The position numbers and the translations under genes were made by a program. The notes under the pieces are model-generated. The model saw only the letters and a list, made by a program, of their open reading frames with translations, had not been told where the DNA came from and ran no database searches. A stretch of DNA of 7,153 bases. Source: Pseudomonadota bacterium. Lineage in GTDB: Bacteria > Pseudomonadota > Alphaproteobacteria > Acetobacterales > Acetobacteraceae. Of the stretch, positions 1 through 6,644 are shown in pieces (positions within the stretch are counted from its first letter, which is position 1; each line of letters opens with the position of its first letter). Location of the stretch: the NCBI GenBank assembly GCA_021845835.1, contig JAJZVE010000168.1, positions 1 through 7,153 of the forward strand, read 5' to 3'.

Positions 1-1
1 C

Positions 2-1294
2 ACCGCGCTGTCCGGCCCGGCGGCGGGGGTGATTGCCGCCGCCGCCATCGCGCGCGCGGCCGGCTTTGCGGACGTGATCACCAGCGACCTCGGCGGCACC
101 TCGTTCGATGTCTCCCTGGTGGTGGACGGCGCCACCTCGCTCGCGGCGCAGAGCGTGATCGACTTCGGGCTGGTGATCCGCACGCCGATGATCGAGATCA
201 CCACTATCGGCGCCGGCGGCGGCTCGATCGCGCAGGTGGATGCCGGCGGGCTGCTGCAGGTCGGGCCGGAAAGCGCCGGCTCACGCCCCGGCCCGGCGTG
301 CTACGGCCAGGGCAACACGCGCCCGACGCTGACCGATGCCAACGTGGTGCTGGGACGGATCAACGCCGCGCGTCCGATCGGCGGCGCGCTGGCGCGGCTG
401 GACGTGGCAGCCGCCGGTGCGGCGATCCGCGCGCATGTGGCTGAACCGCTGGGGCTGGACGTGATGGCGGCCGCGGAGGCCATCGTGCAGGTGGCGAACG
501 GGCGCATGGCCGGCGCGATCCGGCTGGTCTCCATCGAGCGTGGCCACGACCCGACGCGCTTCGCCGCGGTGCCGTTCGGCGGCGGCGGCGCGCTGCACGC
601 CGGCGCCCTGATCCGCGACGTGGGACTGAAGGCGGCGCTGGTGCCGCGCTATCCGGGCGTCACCTCGGCGCTCGGCTGCGTGATGGCCGATGTGCGCCAC
701 GATCAGGTGCAGACGGTCAACCTGGCCCTGGACGGGCTGGACGCGGCGGCGCTTGACCGCCGCATGGTCGCCGAGGCAGCGGCGGCGCGGCGCGTCGTGG
801 AAGATGCCGGGCTGGCGGTGGCGGGCATCGACATCGTGTTCGAATTCGACATGCACTATGTCGGCCAGACCCACACGGTCGCCGTGGCGCTGCCGCTGCA
901 GGTGGCGCACGGCAGCACCGGACTGACCGAGGCGGTGGCGCGGGGCGCGTTCGAGGCGGCGTACCGGCGTTCGTTCAGCCGTCTGCTGCCGGGGATTGCG
1001 GCCAGGATCGTCAACCTGCGCACCGCGGCGATCGGGCGGCGGCCGCGCTTCGATCTGGCCGCGCTGGCGCCCGGCGATGATGCCTCGCTGGAACGGGCGC
1101 GGCGTGGCAGCCGGCCGGTGTGGTTCGACGGCGCGTGGCACGAGACGGCGATCTATGCGCGGCTGGACCTGCCGGTCGGCGCCCGCATCGCCGGCCCCGC
1201 CATCCTGGAGCAGCCGGACGCGACCACCGTGGTCGATCCGGGGCTGGCGGCGCGGGTGGACGGGTTCGGCAACGTCATCGTGGAGCGCGGATGA
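2..1294 (+). CDS. HyuA-family hydantoinase/oxoprolinase ATPase subunit, partial (5' end outside window)
   Basis: This is the C-terminal 430 residues of a HyuA-type subunit, a family that couples ATP hydrolysis to opening of cyclic amides or, in relatives, to carboxylation of ketones. The frame is open from base 2, so the gene starts upstream; the family is usually about 680-700 residues, so roughly 250-270 are missing. Seen in the fragment: SGPAAGV at residues 4-10, the phosphate-binding SDLGGTSFDV at 28-37, TIGAGGGSIA, the block GPESAGSRPGPACYG followed by LTDANVVLGR, then RLVSIERGHDP, FGGGGALHA (most relatives have FGGAGPLHA), VPRYPGVTSALGCVMADV, and MHYVGQTHTV near the C-terminal domain. 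The GTG at 29 lies inside the conserved SGP motif and is not the start. The TGA stop overlaps the ATG at 1291. A HyuB partner gene does not follow, which is unusual for the family; it could lie upstream. Family assignment is firm; substrate is unknown. Confidence 0.93.
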   Translation, partial: TALSGPAAGVIAAAAIARAAGFADVITSDLGGTSFDVSLVVDGATSLAAQSVIDFGLVIRTPMIEITTIGAGGGSIAQVDAGGLLQVGPESAGSRPGPACYGQGNTRPTLTDANVVLGRINAARPIGGALARLDVAAAGAAIRAHVAEPLGLDVMAAAEAIVQVANGRMAGAIRLVSIERGHDPTRFAAVPFGGGGALHAGALIRDVGLKAALVPRYPGVTSALGCVMADVRHDQVQTVNLALDGLDAAALDRRMVAEAAAARRVVEDAGLAVAGIDIVFEFDMHYVGQTHTVAVALPLQVAHGSTGLTEAVARGAFEAAYRRSFSRLLPGIAARIVNLRTAAIGRRPRFDLAALAPGDDASLERARRGSRPVWFDGAWHETAIYARLDLPVGARIAGPAILEQPDATTVVDPGLAARVDGFGNVIVERG

Positions 1295-1386
1295 TGAGCG
1301 CCGGTCGGCTGCACGTCACGGCGCTGCGGCCGGCATGCCGCGCCGCCGCGAGTGCCGACATCATGGCGGAGACCGCAGCAGCATGA
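1291..1386 (+). CDS. Possible 31-residue small protein or coupling ORF between HyuA gene and flavoprotein gene
   Basis: This short frame starts at ATG 1291 (or the adjacent ATG 1294), overlapping the stop of the HyuA-family gene. It ends with a TGA at 1384-1386 that overlaps the ATG of the flavoprotein gene. A GGAG lies 5 bases before the first ATG, a good spacing for a Shine-Dalgarno, although it is inside the upstream coding region. The product begins MMSAGRLHVTALRP and ends DIMAETAAA. It has one cysteine and no recognisable domain, membrane segment or signal peptide. It does not resemble the start of HyuB, the protein usually encoded next to HyuA. It may be a true microprotein, a frame that only carries ribosomes to the next gene, or a chance frame in a GC-rich spacer. 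Confidence 0.25.
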   Translation: MMSAGRLHVTALRPACRAAASADIMAETAAA

Positions 1387-2873
1387 ACATCCTGACCGAA
1401 CACGACGACGGTTTCGATCTCGCGATGCCCGTGGTGATCATCGGCGCCGGCGCTGCCGGGCTGGTGGCGGCGCTGAGCGTGCGCGAGGCCGGGGTGGAGG
1501 CGCTGGTGCTGGAGCGGGACGCGGTGCCGCGCGGCTCAACCGCACTGTCTGCCGGACTGATCCCGGCCGCGGGCACGCGCATCCAGCAGGCGCAAGGCAT
1601 CGCTGACAGCCCGGCGCAGTTCGCCGCCGACATCATGGCGAAGGCCAGGAACGCGCCCGATCCGGCCATCGTCGCGCGGGTGACGGACGAGATCGGCGCC
1701 ACGGTGGACTGGCTGCATGACCGTCACGGCCTGAATTTCTCCGTCATCACCGACTTCCGCTACCCCGGCCATAGCGCCGACCGCATGCACGGCCTGCCGA
1801 GCCGCTCGGGCGAGGAACTGGTCGATGCCCTGCGCGCCGCCGCCGAGGCGGCCGGGGTGGAGCTGCTGTGCGGCGCGCACGCGACGGCGTTGGTGGCAGG
1901 CGGCAACGGCGTGCGCGGCGTGGTCTATCGGCGGCCGGACGGCACCGAGGAGCGCGTCGGCTGCCGGGCGCTGGTGCTGGCCTGCAACGGCTACGGCGGC
2001 AACGCGGCGCTGGTGGCGCAGCATATTCCGGAGATGGCCACGGCGCTGTATTTTGGCCATCCCGGCAACCAGGGCGACGCGCTGCGGTGGGGCGAGGCGC
2101 TGGGGGCGGCCACGCGCCACCTGTCCGGCTACCAGGGTCACGGCTCGGTGGCGCATCCGGCCGGCATCCTGATCACCTGGGCCACGCTGACCGAAGGCGG
2201 CGTGCAGGTGAACGCCGCCGGGCAGCGCTTCGCCAACGAGGCGCGCGGCTACTCCGAGCAGGCCGCCGCCGTGCTGCAACAGCCGGGACGGATCGCCTGG
2301 ACGGTGTTCGACGCGCGCATCGCCGGCATCGCCCGCCAGTTCGCCGACTTCCGCCAGGCCGAAGCGGCCGGCGCCATCATCACCGCGCCGGATGCCGCGG
2401 CCCTGGCCGAACGGATGCACCTGCCGCCCGCCGCCCTGACCGCGACGCTGGCCGAGGTGGACCGGCTGAAGGCCGATGCCGCCACCGATGCGTTCGGCCG
2501 CCGTTTCGCGGGCGTGCCGCCGCTGGCGCCACCGCTGCATGCGGTGCGCGTCACCGGCGCGCTGTTCCACACCCAGGGCGGGCTGGTGGTGGACCGCGCC
2601 GCGCGGGTGATGCGGCCGGACGGCAGCGCGTTCGCCAACCTGTTCGCCGCCGGCGGCGCCGCCTGCGGCGTGTCCGGCGCCACGGCGGCGGGCTATCTTT
2701 CGGGCAATGGCCTGCTGACCGCGGTCGCCCTCGGCCGCATCGCCGGCGGCGCCGCGGCCCGGCTGGCGGCGGCGGACGGCGCGGCGGAGGCACCGCTCTA
2801 TATCCACGGTACCGACATCGCCGAACCGGCGCCGGGGGGCAGGGGTCAGCGTCGCCGGAAGGTCAGCCGGTGA
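1383..2873 (+). CDS. FAD-dependent oxidoreductase, fumarate reductase/3-ketosteroid dehydrogenase-like (FAD_binding_2 type)
   Basis: A 496-residue soluble flavoprotein. The dinucleotide-binding fold starts at once: VVIIGAGAAG places the GxGxxG loop at residues 21-26, and Glu44 (VLERD) ends the second strand, where it would bind the FAD ribose. GSTALSAGLIPAAG (51-64) is the second FAD contact typical of the flavocytochrome c/fumarate reductase group. The capping domain holds GQRFANEARGY (280-290), which aligns with the substrate-binding RFxNE region, and HTQGG (396-400), which matches the His-x-x-Gly-Gly active-site segment of that group. AAGGAACGVSG (422-432) and GYLSGNGLL form the C-terminal FAD-binding part. 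There is no heme, membrane segment or Tat signal. Start ATG 1383 is chosen for its overlap with the preceding stop and a GGAG 11 bases upstream; Met15 is an alternative. The C-terminus is short and basic (GQRRRKVSR). Context suggests redox chemistry in the same pathway as the HyuA-family enzyme. Class is confident; whether it oxidises or reduces an organic acid, steroid or other substrate is open. Confidence 0.85.
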   Translation: MNILTEHDDGFDLAMPVVIIGAGAAGLVAALSVREAGVEALVLERDAVPRGSTALSAGLIPAAGTRIQQAQGIADSPAQFAADIMAKARNAPDPAIVARVTDEIGATVDWLHDRHGLNFSVITDFRYPGHSADRMHGLPSRSGEELVDALRAAAEAAGVELLCGAHATALVAGGNGVRGVVYRRPDGTEERVGCRALVLACNGYGGNAALVAQHIPEMATALYFGHPGNQGDALRWGEALGAATRHLSGYQGHGSVAHPAGILITWATLTEGGVQVNAAGQRFANEARGYSEQAAAVLQQPGRIAWTVFDARIAGIARQFADFRQAEAAGAIITAPDAAALAERMHLPPAALTATLAEVDRLKADAATDAFGRRFAGVPPLAPPLHAVRVTGALFHTQGGLVVDRAARVMRPDGSAFANLFAAGGAACGVSGATAAGYLSGNGLLTAVALGRIAGGAAARLAAADGAAEAPLYIHGTDIAEPAPGGRGQRRRKVSR

Positions 2874-2910
2874 AACGCCGGCGGGCGGCCGGGACAGGTC
2901 CGCGCTGCGC

Positions 2911-3576
2911 TCAATCCGCCGCCAGCGCCATCGTCCGCGCCGCCATCGTCTTGGTCACATAGTCCTCGACGTGGCCGGAGATCGTGTCGGCATGCTGCGC
3001 AAACACGTGGTCGGCACCCGGCAGGACGCGGTAGTCCACCTGCACGCCCTTCTGCGTGTTCAGCTTGTCCACCAGCTTGCGCACCGCCGTCTCCGGCACC
3101 AGCTCGTCGGTGTCGCCGTGCAGCAGCAGCCCGCCGCACGGGCAGGGGGCAAGGAAGCCGAAATCGTAATGGTTCGCCGGCGGCGCCACGCTCACCCAGC
3201 CGGAAATCTCCGGCCGGCGCATCAGCAGTTGCATGCCGATGAAGGCGCCGAACGAATAGCCCGCGATCCACAGGCTGGTCGAGCTGGGGTTCACCGCCTG
3301 CATCCAGTCCAGCGCCGCCGCCGCATCGCCGATTTCGCCGATGCCGCCGTCATAGCGGCCCTGGCTGCGGCCGACGCCGCGGAAATTGAACCGCATGACC
3401 GAAAAGCCCAGCCGCTGGTACGACTGGTACATCGAATAGGCGATCCGGTTGTTCATCGTCCCGCCATGCAGCGGATGCGGGTGCAGGATCAGCGCCAGCG
3501 GCGCGGCGCTCTCTTTGGAGTGGTGGTAACGCCCCTCCAGACGACCGTCCGGTCCGGCAAACATTACTTCAGGCAT
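2911..3576 (-). CDS. Alpha/beta hydrolase, COG2945 type
   Basis: A 221-residue cytoplasmic serine hydrolase of the alpha/beta fold. Visible features in order: the N-terminal block MPEVMFAGPDGRLEGRY, which I recall as conserved in alphaproteobacterial relatives; the oxyanion region LHPHPLHGGTMNN (31-43); FNFRGVGRSQG (64-73); the nucleophile elbow GYSFG with Ser108; GDTDELVP with the likely catalytic Asp157; and GADHVF with His190. A complete Ser-Asp-His triad is therefore present. The ATG at 3576 is chosen because homology begins exactly there; the frame stays open up to an ATG at 3756, but the extra 60 residues look non-coding. No strong Shine-Dalgarno precedes it. It converges on the flavoprotein gene (37-base gap, no clear terminator) and is divergent from the cysteine desulfurase operon. 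The natural ester, thioester or peptide substrate is unknown. Confidence 0.9.
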   Translation of the reverse strand: MPEVMFAGPDGRLEGRYHHSKESAAPLALILHPHPLHGGTMNNRIAYSMYQSYQRLGFSVMRFNFRGVGRSQGRYDGGIGEIGDAAAALDWMQAVNPSSTSLWIAGYSFGAFIGMQLLMRRPEISGWVSVAPPANHYDFGFLAPCPCGGLLLHGDTDELVPETAVRKLVDKLNTQKGVQVDYRVLPGADHVFAQHADTISGHVEDYVTKTMAARTMALAAD

Positions 3577-3740
3577 GACACGACGCTGTCCGTTTTCTGC
3601 TGCACCCGTACCGCCGACCGGCCGAGCCGAAATTCTTCCCCAGGCGGCAAGCCGCCCCGCGCCGCCGATCCGCGCGCAAGGCTGGCGTGAAGCCTGCATG
3701 GACTGCATGAGACCGCTGCAAATAGGCATCGTCCTCCGTG

Positions 3741-3762
3741 CCTGCCAGTCTTGCAAGGCAGG
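3741..3762. repeat. Inverted repeat, 6-bp stem with 10-base loop
   Basis: CCTGCC at 3741-3746 pairs perfectly with GGCAGG at 3757-3762 around the loop AGTCTTGCAA. It sits in the divergent spacer, about 200 bases upstream of the desulfurase leader and 165 bases upstream of the hydrolase start on the other strand. It could be an operator or an RNA hairpin in either 5' leader; no T-run supports a terminator. A stem this short also arises by chance in GC-rich DNA. Confidence 0.3.
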
Positions 3763-3931
3763 AGCGCGGAGACTTGATAACGCTTTGCGGCACCGAGGTT
3801 TCCTTCCGACGGGCCGCGCCGGCTGACTGGACCGTCACGGCGTCCCTCCGCTTGCGCTGGACCGGTCGTTCCAGCAGCCCTGACCGATGCCCCGACCGCG
3901 CCCGCTGGCAGCGCGGAACCTGCGCCCGCAG

Positions 3932-3937
3932 TATAGT
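3932..3937 (+). promoter_or_regulatory. Possible -10 box (TATAGT) of the desulfurase-ferredoxin-mnmA operon
   Basis: TATAGT matches the sigma-70 -10 consensus at five of six positions and stands out in this GC-rich stretch. It lies 28 bases before the ATG at 3965 and 34 before the ATG at 3972. The best -35 candidate, CTGGCA at 3905-3910, is 21 bases away, which is too far for an ordinary promoter. The same AT-rich patch reads TATACT on the opposite strand (3935-3930), so it might also serve the divergent hydrolase. No IscR-type or other known operator was recognised. Confidence 0.3.
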
Positions 3938-3957
3938 TTGCCGCGCCCTTCTTCCAT

Positions 3958-4019
3958 AGGAGAAATGTCGCATGACTCTCATCTTTTTCGCACCGGCGCC
4001 GTTCCAGGGACAGTTGTGA
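3958..4019 (+). promoter_or_regulatory. Strong Shine-Dalgarno and 15-codon leader frame before the NifS-like gene
   Basis: AGGAG at 3958-3962 is the clearest ribosome binding site of this operon. Two ATGs follow. ATG 3965 is in frame with the desulfurase but only 2 bases from AGGAG, which is too close. ATG 3972 is 9 bases away, a workable spacing, but opens a separate frame encoding MTLIFFAPAPFQGQL. That frame ends at a TGA (4017-4019) overlapping the GTG (4016-4018) where desulfurase homology begins. The arrangement suggests translation of a leader peptide followed by coupled re-initiation at the GTG. Alternatively the ATG at 3965 is used and the desulfurase simply carries 17 extra residues. 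Confidence 0.35.
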
Positions 4020-5091
4020 GCGGAGTCGCCTATCTCGACGCCAACGCCACCGAGCCGGTGCGCCCCGCCGCGCTCGCCGCCGCGGCGGCGGCGATGCAGA
4101 CGCTCGGCAACCCGTCCTCCGTCCACGCCGCCGGCCGCGCCGCCCGCCGCGTGCTGGAAGCGGCGCGGGAAACCATCGCCGCCCGCTTCGGCGCAGCGCC
4201 GGCGGACGTGGTGTTCACCTCCGGCGCCACGGAGGCCGATGCCTGGGCGGTGCAGGCGCTCGGCCGCGGCCGCCGGCTGATCGTCGGCGCGACCGAGCAT
4301 GACGCCGTGCGCGCAGCCGCCGCGGGCGCCGCGGTGCTGCCGGTCCACGGCGACGGCGTCGCCGACCTCGATACGCTGCGCCGCCTGTGGTCTGCCTGAT
4401 GCTTGCCAACAACGAAACCGGGACGCTGCAGCCTGTGGCCGAGGCCGCTGCGCTGTGCCGTGCCGCCGGCGCGCTGCTGCATGTCGATGCGGTGCAGGCG
4501 GCCGGGCGCGTCGCGGTCCGGCTCGACGCACTCGGCGCCGACAGTCTCGCGCTGTCCTCGCACAAGCTTGGCGGCCCGGCGGGCGCCGGAGCGCTGCTGC
4601 TCGGCCCGCGCGCCGCCGGCATCGCGCCGCTGACCGCCGGCGGCGGGCAGGAGCGCGGCCGGCGCGGCGGCACGCCGCCGCTGCCCGCCATCGCCGGCTT
4701 CGCCGCCGCCGTCGCCGCCGCCGCGGCGGGGGCCGCCGCCCTGGCGCCGCTGCGCGATGCGATCGAGCGGGCGGCGATCGCCGCCGGCGCGGTCGCGATC
4801 GGCGCCGGTGCGCCACGCCTGCCGAACACGACCTGCCTCGCCCTGCCCGGCGTGCGGGCAGAGACGCAGGTGATCGCGCTCGACCTCGAAGGGATCGCGG
4901 TCTCCGCCGGGGCGGCGTGCAGTTCCGGCAAGGTGGCGCGCAGCCACGTACTGGATGCGATGGGTCTCGGCCCGCTCGCCGACGCGGCGATCCGCGTCTC
5001 GCTGCCCTGGTCGGCGACCGAGGCCGACGTGGCGGCGTTCACCCGCGCATATCAGACGGTCGCGGGGCGGCTTTCCCGCACCGCTGCCTGA
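4016..5091 (+). pseudogene. NifS-like cysteine desulfurase, interrupted by a frameshift near 4380-4390
   Basis: The two reading frames together encode nearly a whole PLP-dependent cysteine desulfurase (127 plus about 230 residues), the type that takes sulfur from L-cysteine as an enzyme persulfide. The first frame, from GTG 4016, gives AYLDANATEP (5-14), [18 protein letters not shown] (65-75) and the PLP-stacking His95 in TEHD. It then runs from ADLDTLRRL into a TGA at 4397-4399. The second frame, shifted by one base, resumes with PVVCLMLANNETG, then HVDAVQ with the PLP-binding Asp, SSHKLGG with the Schiff-base Lys (codon 4564-4566), GGGQERG, and GAACSSGK with the catalytic Cys (codon 4918-4920). 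All catalytic residues survive; only the link between halves is broken. Comparison with the intact downstream paralogue suggests about six codons plus one base are missing, as from a 19-base deletion. A sequencing error in GC-rich DNA is a real alternative. An N-terminal extension from ATG 3965 is possible. The gene heads the operon, 15 bases before iscS. Confidence 0.75.
4399..5091 (+). CDS. 3' reading frame of the broken NifS-like desulfurase, possibly restarted at ATG 4399
   Basis: If the frameshift is real, this 230-residue part could be made by itself. The TGA ending the first half (4397-4399) shares its last base with an ATG (4399-4401) in the frame of the second half, a common arrangement for stop-restart translation. 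A GTG at 4387 is a second option. The product would begin MLANNETG and contain Asp30 (HVDAVQ), the PLP lysine Lys56 (SSHK) and the catalytic Cys174 (GAACSSGK), but would lack the N-terminal part with the PLP-stacking histidine. It could work only by assembling with the first half, which is speculative. Confidence 0.3.
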   Translation: MLANNETGTLQPVAEAAALCRAAGALLHVDAVQAAGRVAVRLDALGADSLALSSHKLGGPAGAGALLLGPRAAGIAPLTAGGGQERGRRGGTPPLPAIAGFAAAVAAAAAGAAALAPLRDAIERAAIAAGAVAIGAGAPRLPNTTCLALPGVRAETQVIALDLEGIAVSAGAACSSGKVARSHVLDAMGLGPLADAAIRVSLPWSATEADVAAFTRAYQTVAGRLSRTAA

Positions 5092-5106
5092 CCCCATGTT
5101 GCGCCG

Positions 5107-6288
5107 ATGACGCCGCGTCCCAACCGTCCGGTCTATCTGGATTACCAAGCCACCACGCCCTGCGATCCCCGCGTGGTGGCGGCAATGCTGCCCTGGTTCA
5201 ATGAAAATTTCGGCAATCCGCACAGTGTCGAGCACGTGCTCGGCCGCGCCGCGGAAGCCGCGGTGGAACAGGCCCGCGCGGCCGTCGCGGCGCTGATCGG
5301 CGCGACGCCGCGCGAGGTGGTGTTCACCTCCGGCGCCACCGAAAGCAACAATCTCGCCATCAAGGGCGCCGCCCGCTTCGCGTTGCAGCAGGGCGACCCG
5401 CGCCGCCGCATCGTTACCGTGGCGACCGAGCATAAATGCGTGCTGGAGAGCGTCGCCGACCTCGCGGCGGAAGGGTTCGAGCCGGTGGTGCTGCCGGTCG
5501 GCGCGGACGGGCTGCTCGACCCCGCGGCGCTCACCGCGGCGCTCGCCGTGCCGACGCTGCTGGTCAGCGTGATGGCGGTGAACAACGAGACCGGCGTGGT
5601 GCAGGACCTGGCGACGCTGGCCGCGCTGGCGCGCGCGGCCGGGGCGCTGTTCCACAGCGACGCGGCGCAGGCGGCCGGCAGGATGCCGCTGGACGTGGCC
5701 GCGCTCGGCATCGACCTGCTTTCGGTCAGCGGCCACAAGCTCTACGGGCCGAAGGGGGTGGGCGCGCTCTACGTGCGCCGGCGCCCGCGGGTGCGGCTGG
5801 CGTCGCTGTTCTCCGGCGGCGGGCAGGAGCGGGGATTGCGCTCCGGCACCCTGCCGGCGCCGCTGCTGGTCGGCTTCGGCGCCGCCTGCCACCTCGCCGT
5901 GGCCGAGATGGCGGAGGAAGCGGTGCGCGTGGCGGCGCTGCGCGACCGGCTGCTGGAGCGGCTCGCCGCCGCGCTGCCGGGGCTGGTGGTCAACGGCAGC
6001 CGCACCGCCCGCATCGCCGGCAATCTCAACCTGACTTTCCCCGCCGCGACCGCGCAGGCGCTGATGGCGGCATGCCCCGATCTGTGTGTCTCCACCGGCT
6101 CGGCCTGCTCCTCGGCCGAGATCACGCCGTCCTATGTGCTGCGCGCGCTCGGAATCGGCGAGGATGCGGCGCGGCGCACCTTGCGGATCGGGATCGGACG
6201 CTTTACCTCGCCCGCCGACATCGACTTCGCGGCCGCGGCGCTGGCGGCGGCGCATGCATCGGTGGCCTGCCACCCGATCGAGGCCTGA
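5107..6288 (+). CDS. iscS: Cysteine desulfurase, IscS type
   Basis: An intact 393-residue fold-type I PLP enzyme that converts L-cysteine to L-alanine and loads sulfur on an active-site cysteine for Fe-S cluster assembly and tRNA thiolation. Length is close to that of E. coli IscS (404). Visible motifs: YLDYQATTP (10-18, the alphaproteobacterial form), NFGNPHS (34-40), [12 protein letters not shown] (71-82), TEHK with His109 over the PLP ring, NNETG (159-163), HSDAAQ with Asp185 and Gln188, [10 protein letters not shown] with the Schiff-base Lys211, [13 protein letters not shown] (236-248), and [10 protein letters not shown] with persulfide Cys334. ATG 5107 lies 15 bases after the preceding stop and leads directly into the conserved N-terminus. 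It is a tandem paralogue of the broken upstream gene. Context with ferredoxin and mnmA suggests that it feeds both Fe-S assembly and MnmA. No iscU, iscA or hscBA is in view. Confidence 0.95.
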   Translation: MTPRPNRPVYLDYQATTPCDPRVVAAMLPWFNENFGNPHSVEHVLGRAAEAAVEQARAAVAALIGATPREVVFTSGATESNNLAIKGAARFALQQGDPRRRIVTVATEHKCVLESVADLAAEGFEPVVLPVGADGLLDPAALTAALAVPTLLVSVMAVNNETGVVQDLATLAALARAAGALFHSDAAQAAGRMPLDVAALGIDLLSVSGHKLYGPKGVGALYVRRRPRVRLASLFSGGGQERGLRSGTLPAPLLVGFGAACHLAVAEMAEEAVRVAALRDRLLERLAAALPGLVVNGSRTARIAGNLNLTFPAATAQALMAACPDLCVSTGSACSSAEITPSYVLRALGIGEDAARRTLRIGIGRFTSPADIDFAAAALAAAHASVACHPIEA

Positions 6289-6297
6289 ATCGCGACC

Positions 6298-6630
6298 ATG
6301 CCCAGGATGACGTTCATCGAGCACGACGGCACGCGCCGCGAGGTGGAGGCGCCGCTCGGCCTGTCGGTGCTGGAGATCGCCCACAGGCACGGCATCGACA
6401 TCGAGGGCGCGTGCGAAGGCTCGCTCGCCTGCTCGACCTGCCACGTCATCGTCGATCCGGACTGGTTCAGGCGCCTTGCGACGCCGACCGAGGACGAGGA
6501 GGACATGCTGGACCTCGCTTTCGGCCTGGAGAAGACGTCGCGGCTGGGTTGCCAGATCGTCATGACGGAGGCGCTGGACGGGCTGGTGGTGCGGCTGCCG
6601 GCGGGCAGCCGCAACCTGCTCACCGGGTAG
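6298..6630 (+). CDS. fdx: [2Fe-2S] ferredoxin, adrenodoxin/ISC type
   Basis: A 110-residue electron carrier of the adrenodoxin-like group, which supplies electrons for Fe-S cluster assembly. The cluster ligands are clear: Cys39, Cys45 and Cys48 in [10 protein letters not shown] and Cys85 in RLGCQI, giving the C-x5-C-x2-C-x36-C spacing of ISC ferredoxins. The acidic stretch [23 protein letters not shown] (64-86) is the interaction helix and loop typical of this family. The protein ends RNLLTG. It starts 9 bases after the iscS stop; the ATG at 6307 (Met4, MTFIEHDG) is an equally likely start, since neither has a well-spaced Shine-Dalgarno. The chain has the usual family length and no targeting signal. 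Its place between iscS and mnmA fits a role in sulfur and Fe-S metabolism. Confidence 0.94.
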   Translation: MPRMTFIEHDGTRREVEAPLGLSVLEIAHRHGIDIEGACEGSLACSTCHVIVDPDWFRRLATPTEDEEDMLDLAFGLEKTSRLGCQIVMTEALDGLVVRLPAGSRNLLTG

Positions 6631-6633
6631 GAC

Positions 6634-6638
6634 GGAGG
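6634..6638 (+). promoter_or_regulatory. Shine-Dalgarno of mnmA
   Basis: GGAGG lies 6 bases before the ATG at 6645, within the 14-base gap after the ferredoxin stop. This is a near-ideal ribosome binding site and fixes the mnmA start. It suggests mnmA has independent ribosome loading though it shares the operon transcript. Confidence 0.7.
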
Positions 6639-6644
6639 CACCTG

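Larger units (their letters stand above)
3577..3957. other. Divergent intergenic region without a convincing gene
   Basis: This spacer separates the leftward hydrolase from the rightward sulfur operon and must hold both promoters. It is less GC-rich than the flanking genes. Visible structure: an inverted repeat GGCGGC-AA-GCCGCC at 3643-3656; CTGCATG twice at 3694-3700 and 3703-3709 with a further CTGCA at 3716-3720; and a 6-bp hairpin at 3741-3762. None is followed by a T-run, so none reads as an intrinsic terminator. Short open frames exist here, but none shows a recognised domain. Confidence 0.6.

Noticed and set aside
1536..2807. 423-codon - strand frame antisense to the flavoprotein
   Set aside because: It is a low-complexity Arg/Gly/Ala/His-rich shadow of a well-supported gene on the + strand.
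2878..2892. CCGGC/GCCGG inverted repeat in the convergent gap as a terminator
   Set aside because: The stem is only 5 bp and is not followed by a T-run on either strand.
3577..3756. 60-residue N-terminal extension of the alpha/beta hydrolase (ATG at 3756)
   Set aside because: Family homology begins exactly at the ATG at 3576, and the upstream residues have no recognisable pattern.
3575..3826. 83-codon + strand frame containing two CxxC pairs (CMDC and CQSC)
   Set aside because: It resembles a zinc-binding arrangement, but it has no Shine-Dalgarno, overlaps the hydrolase start on the other strand, and includes the hairpin and repeats. Chance is more likely; conservation in relatives would change this view.
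3906..3923. TGGCA...TGC as a sigma-54 promoter
   Set aside because: The GG-to-GC spacing is 13 bases rather than the required 10.
5096..5110. Four-codon frame (MLRR) overlapping the iscS start
   Set aside because: It is too short to support; no Shine-Dalgarno or pattern distinguishes it from chance.
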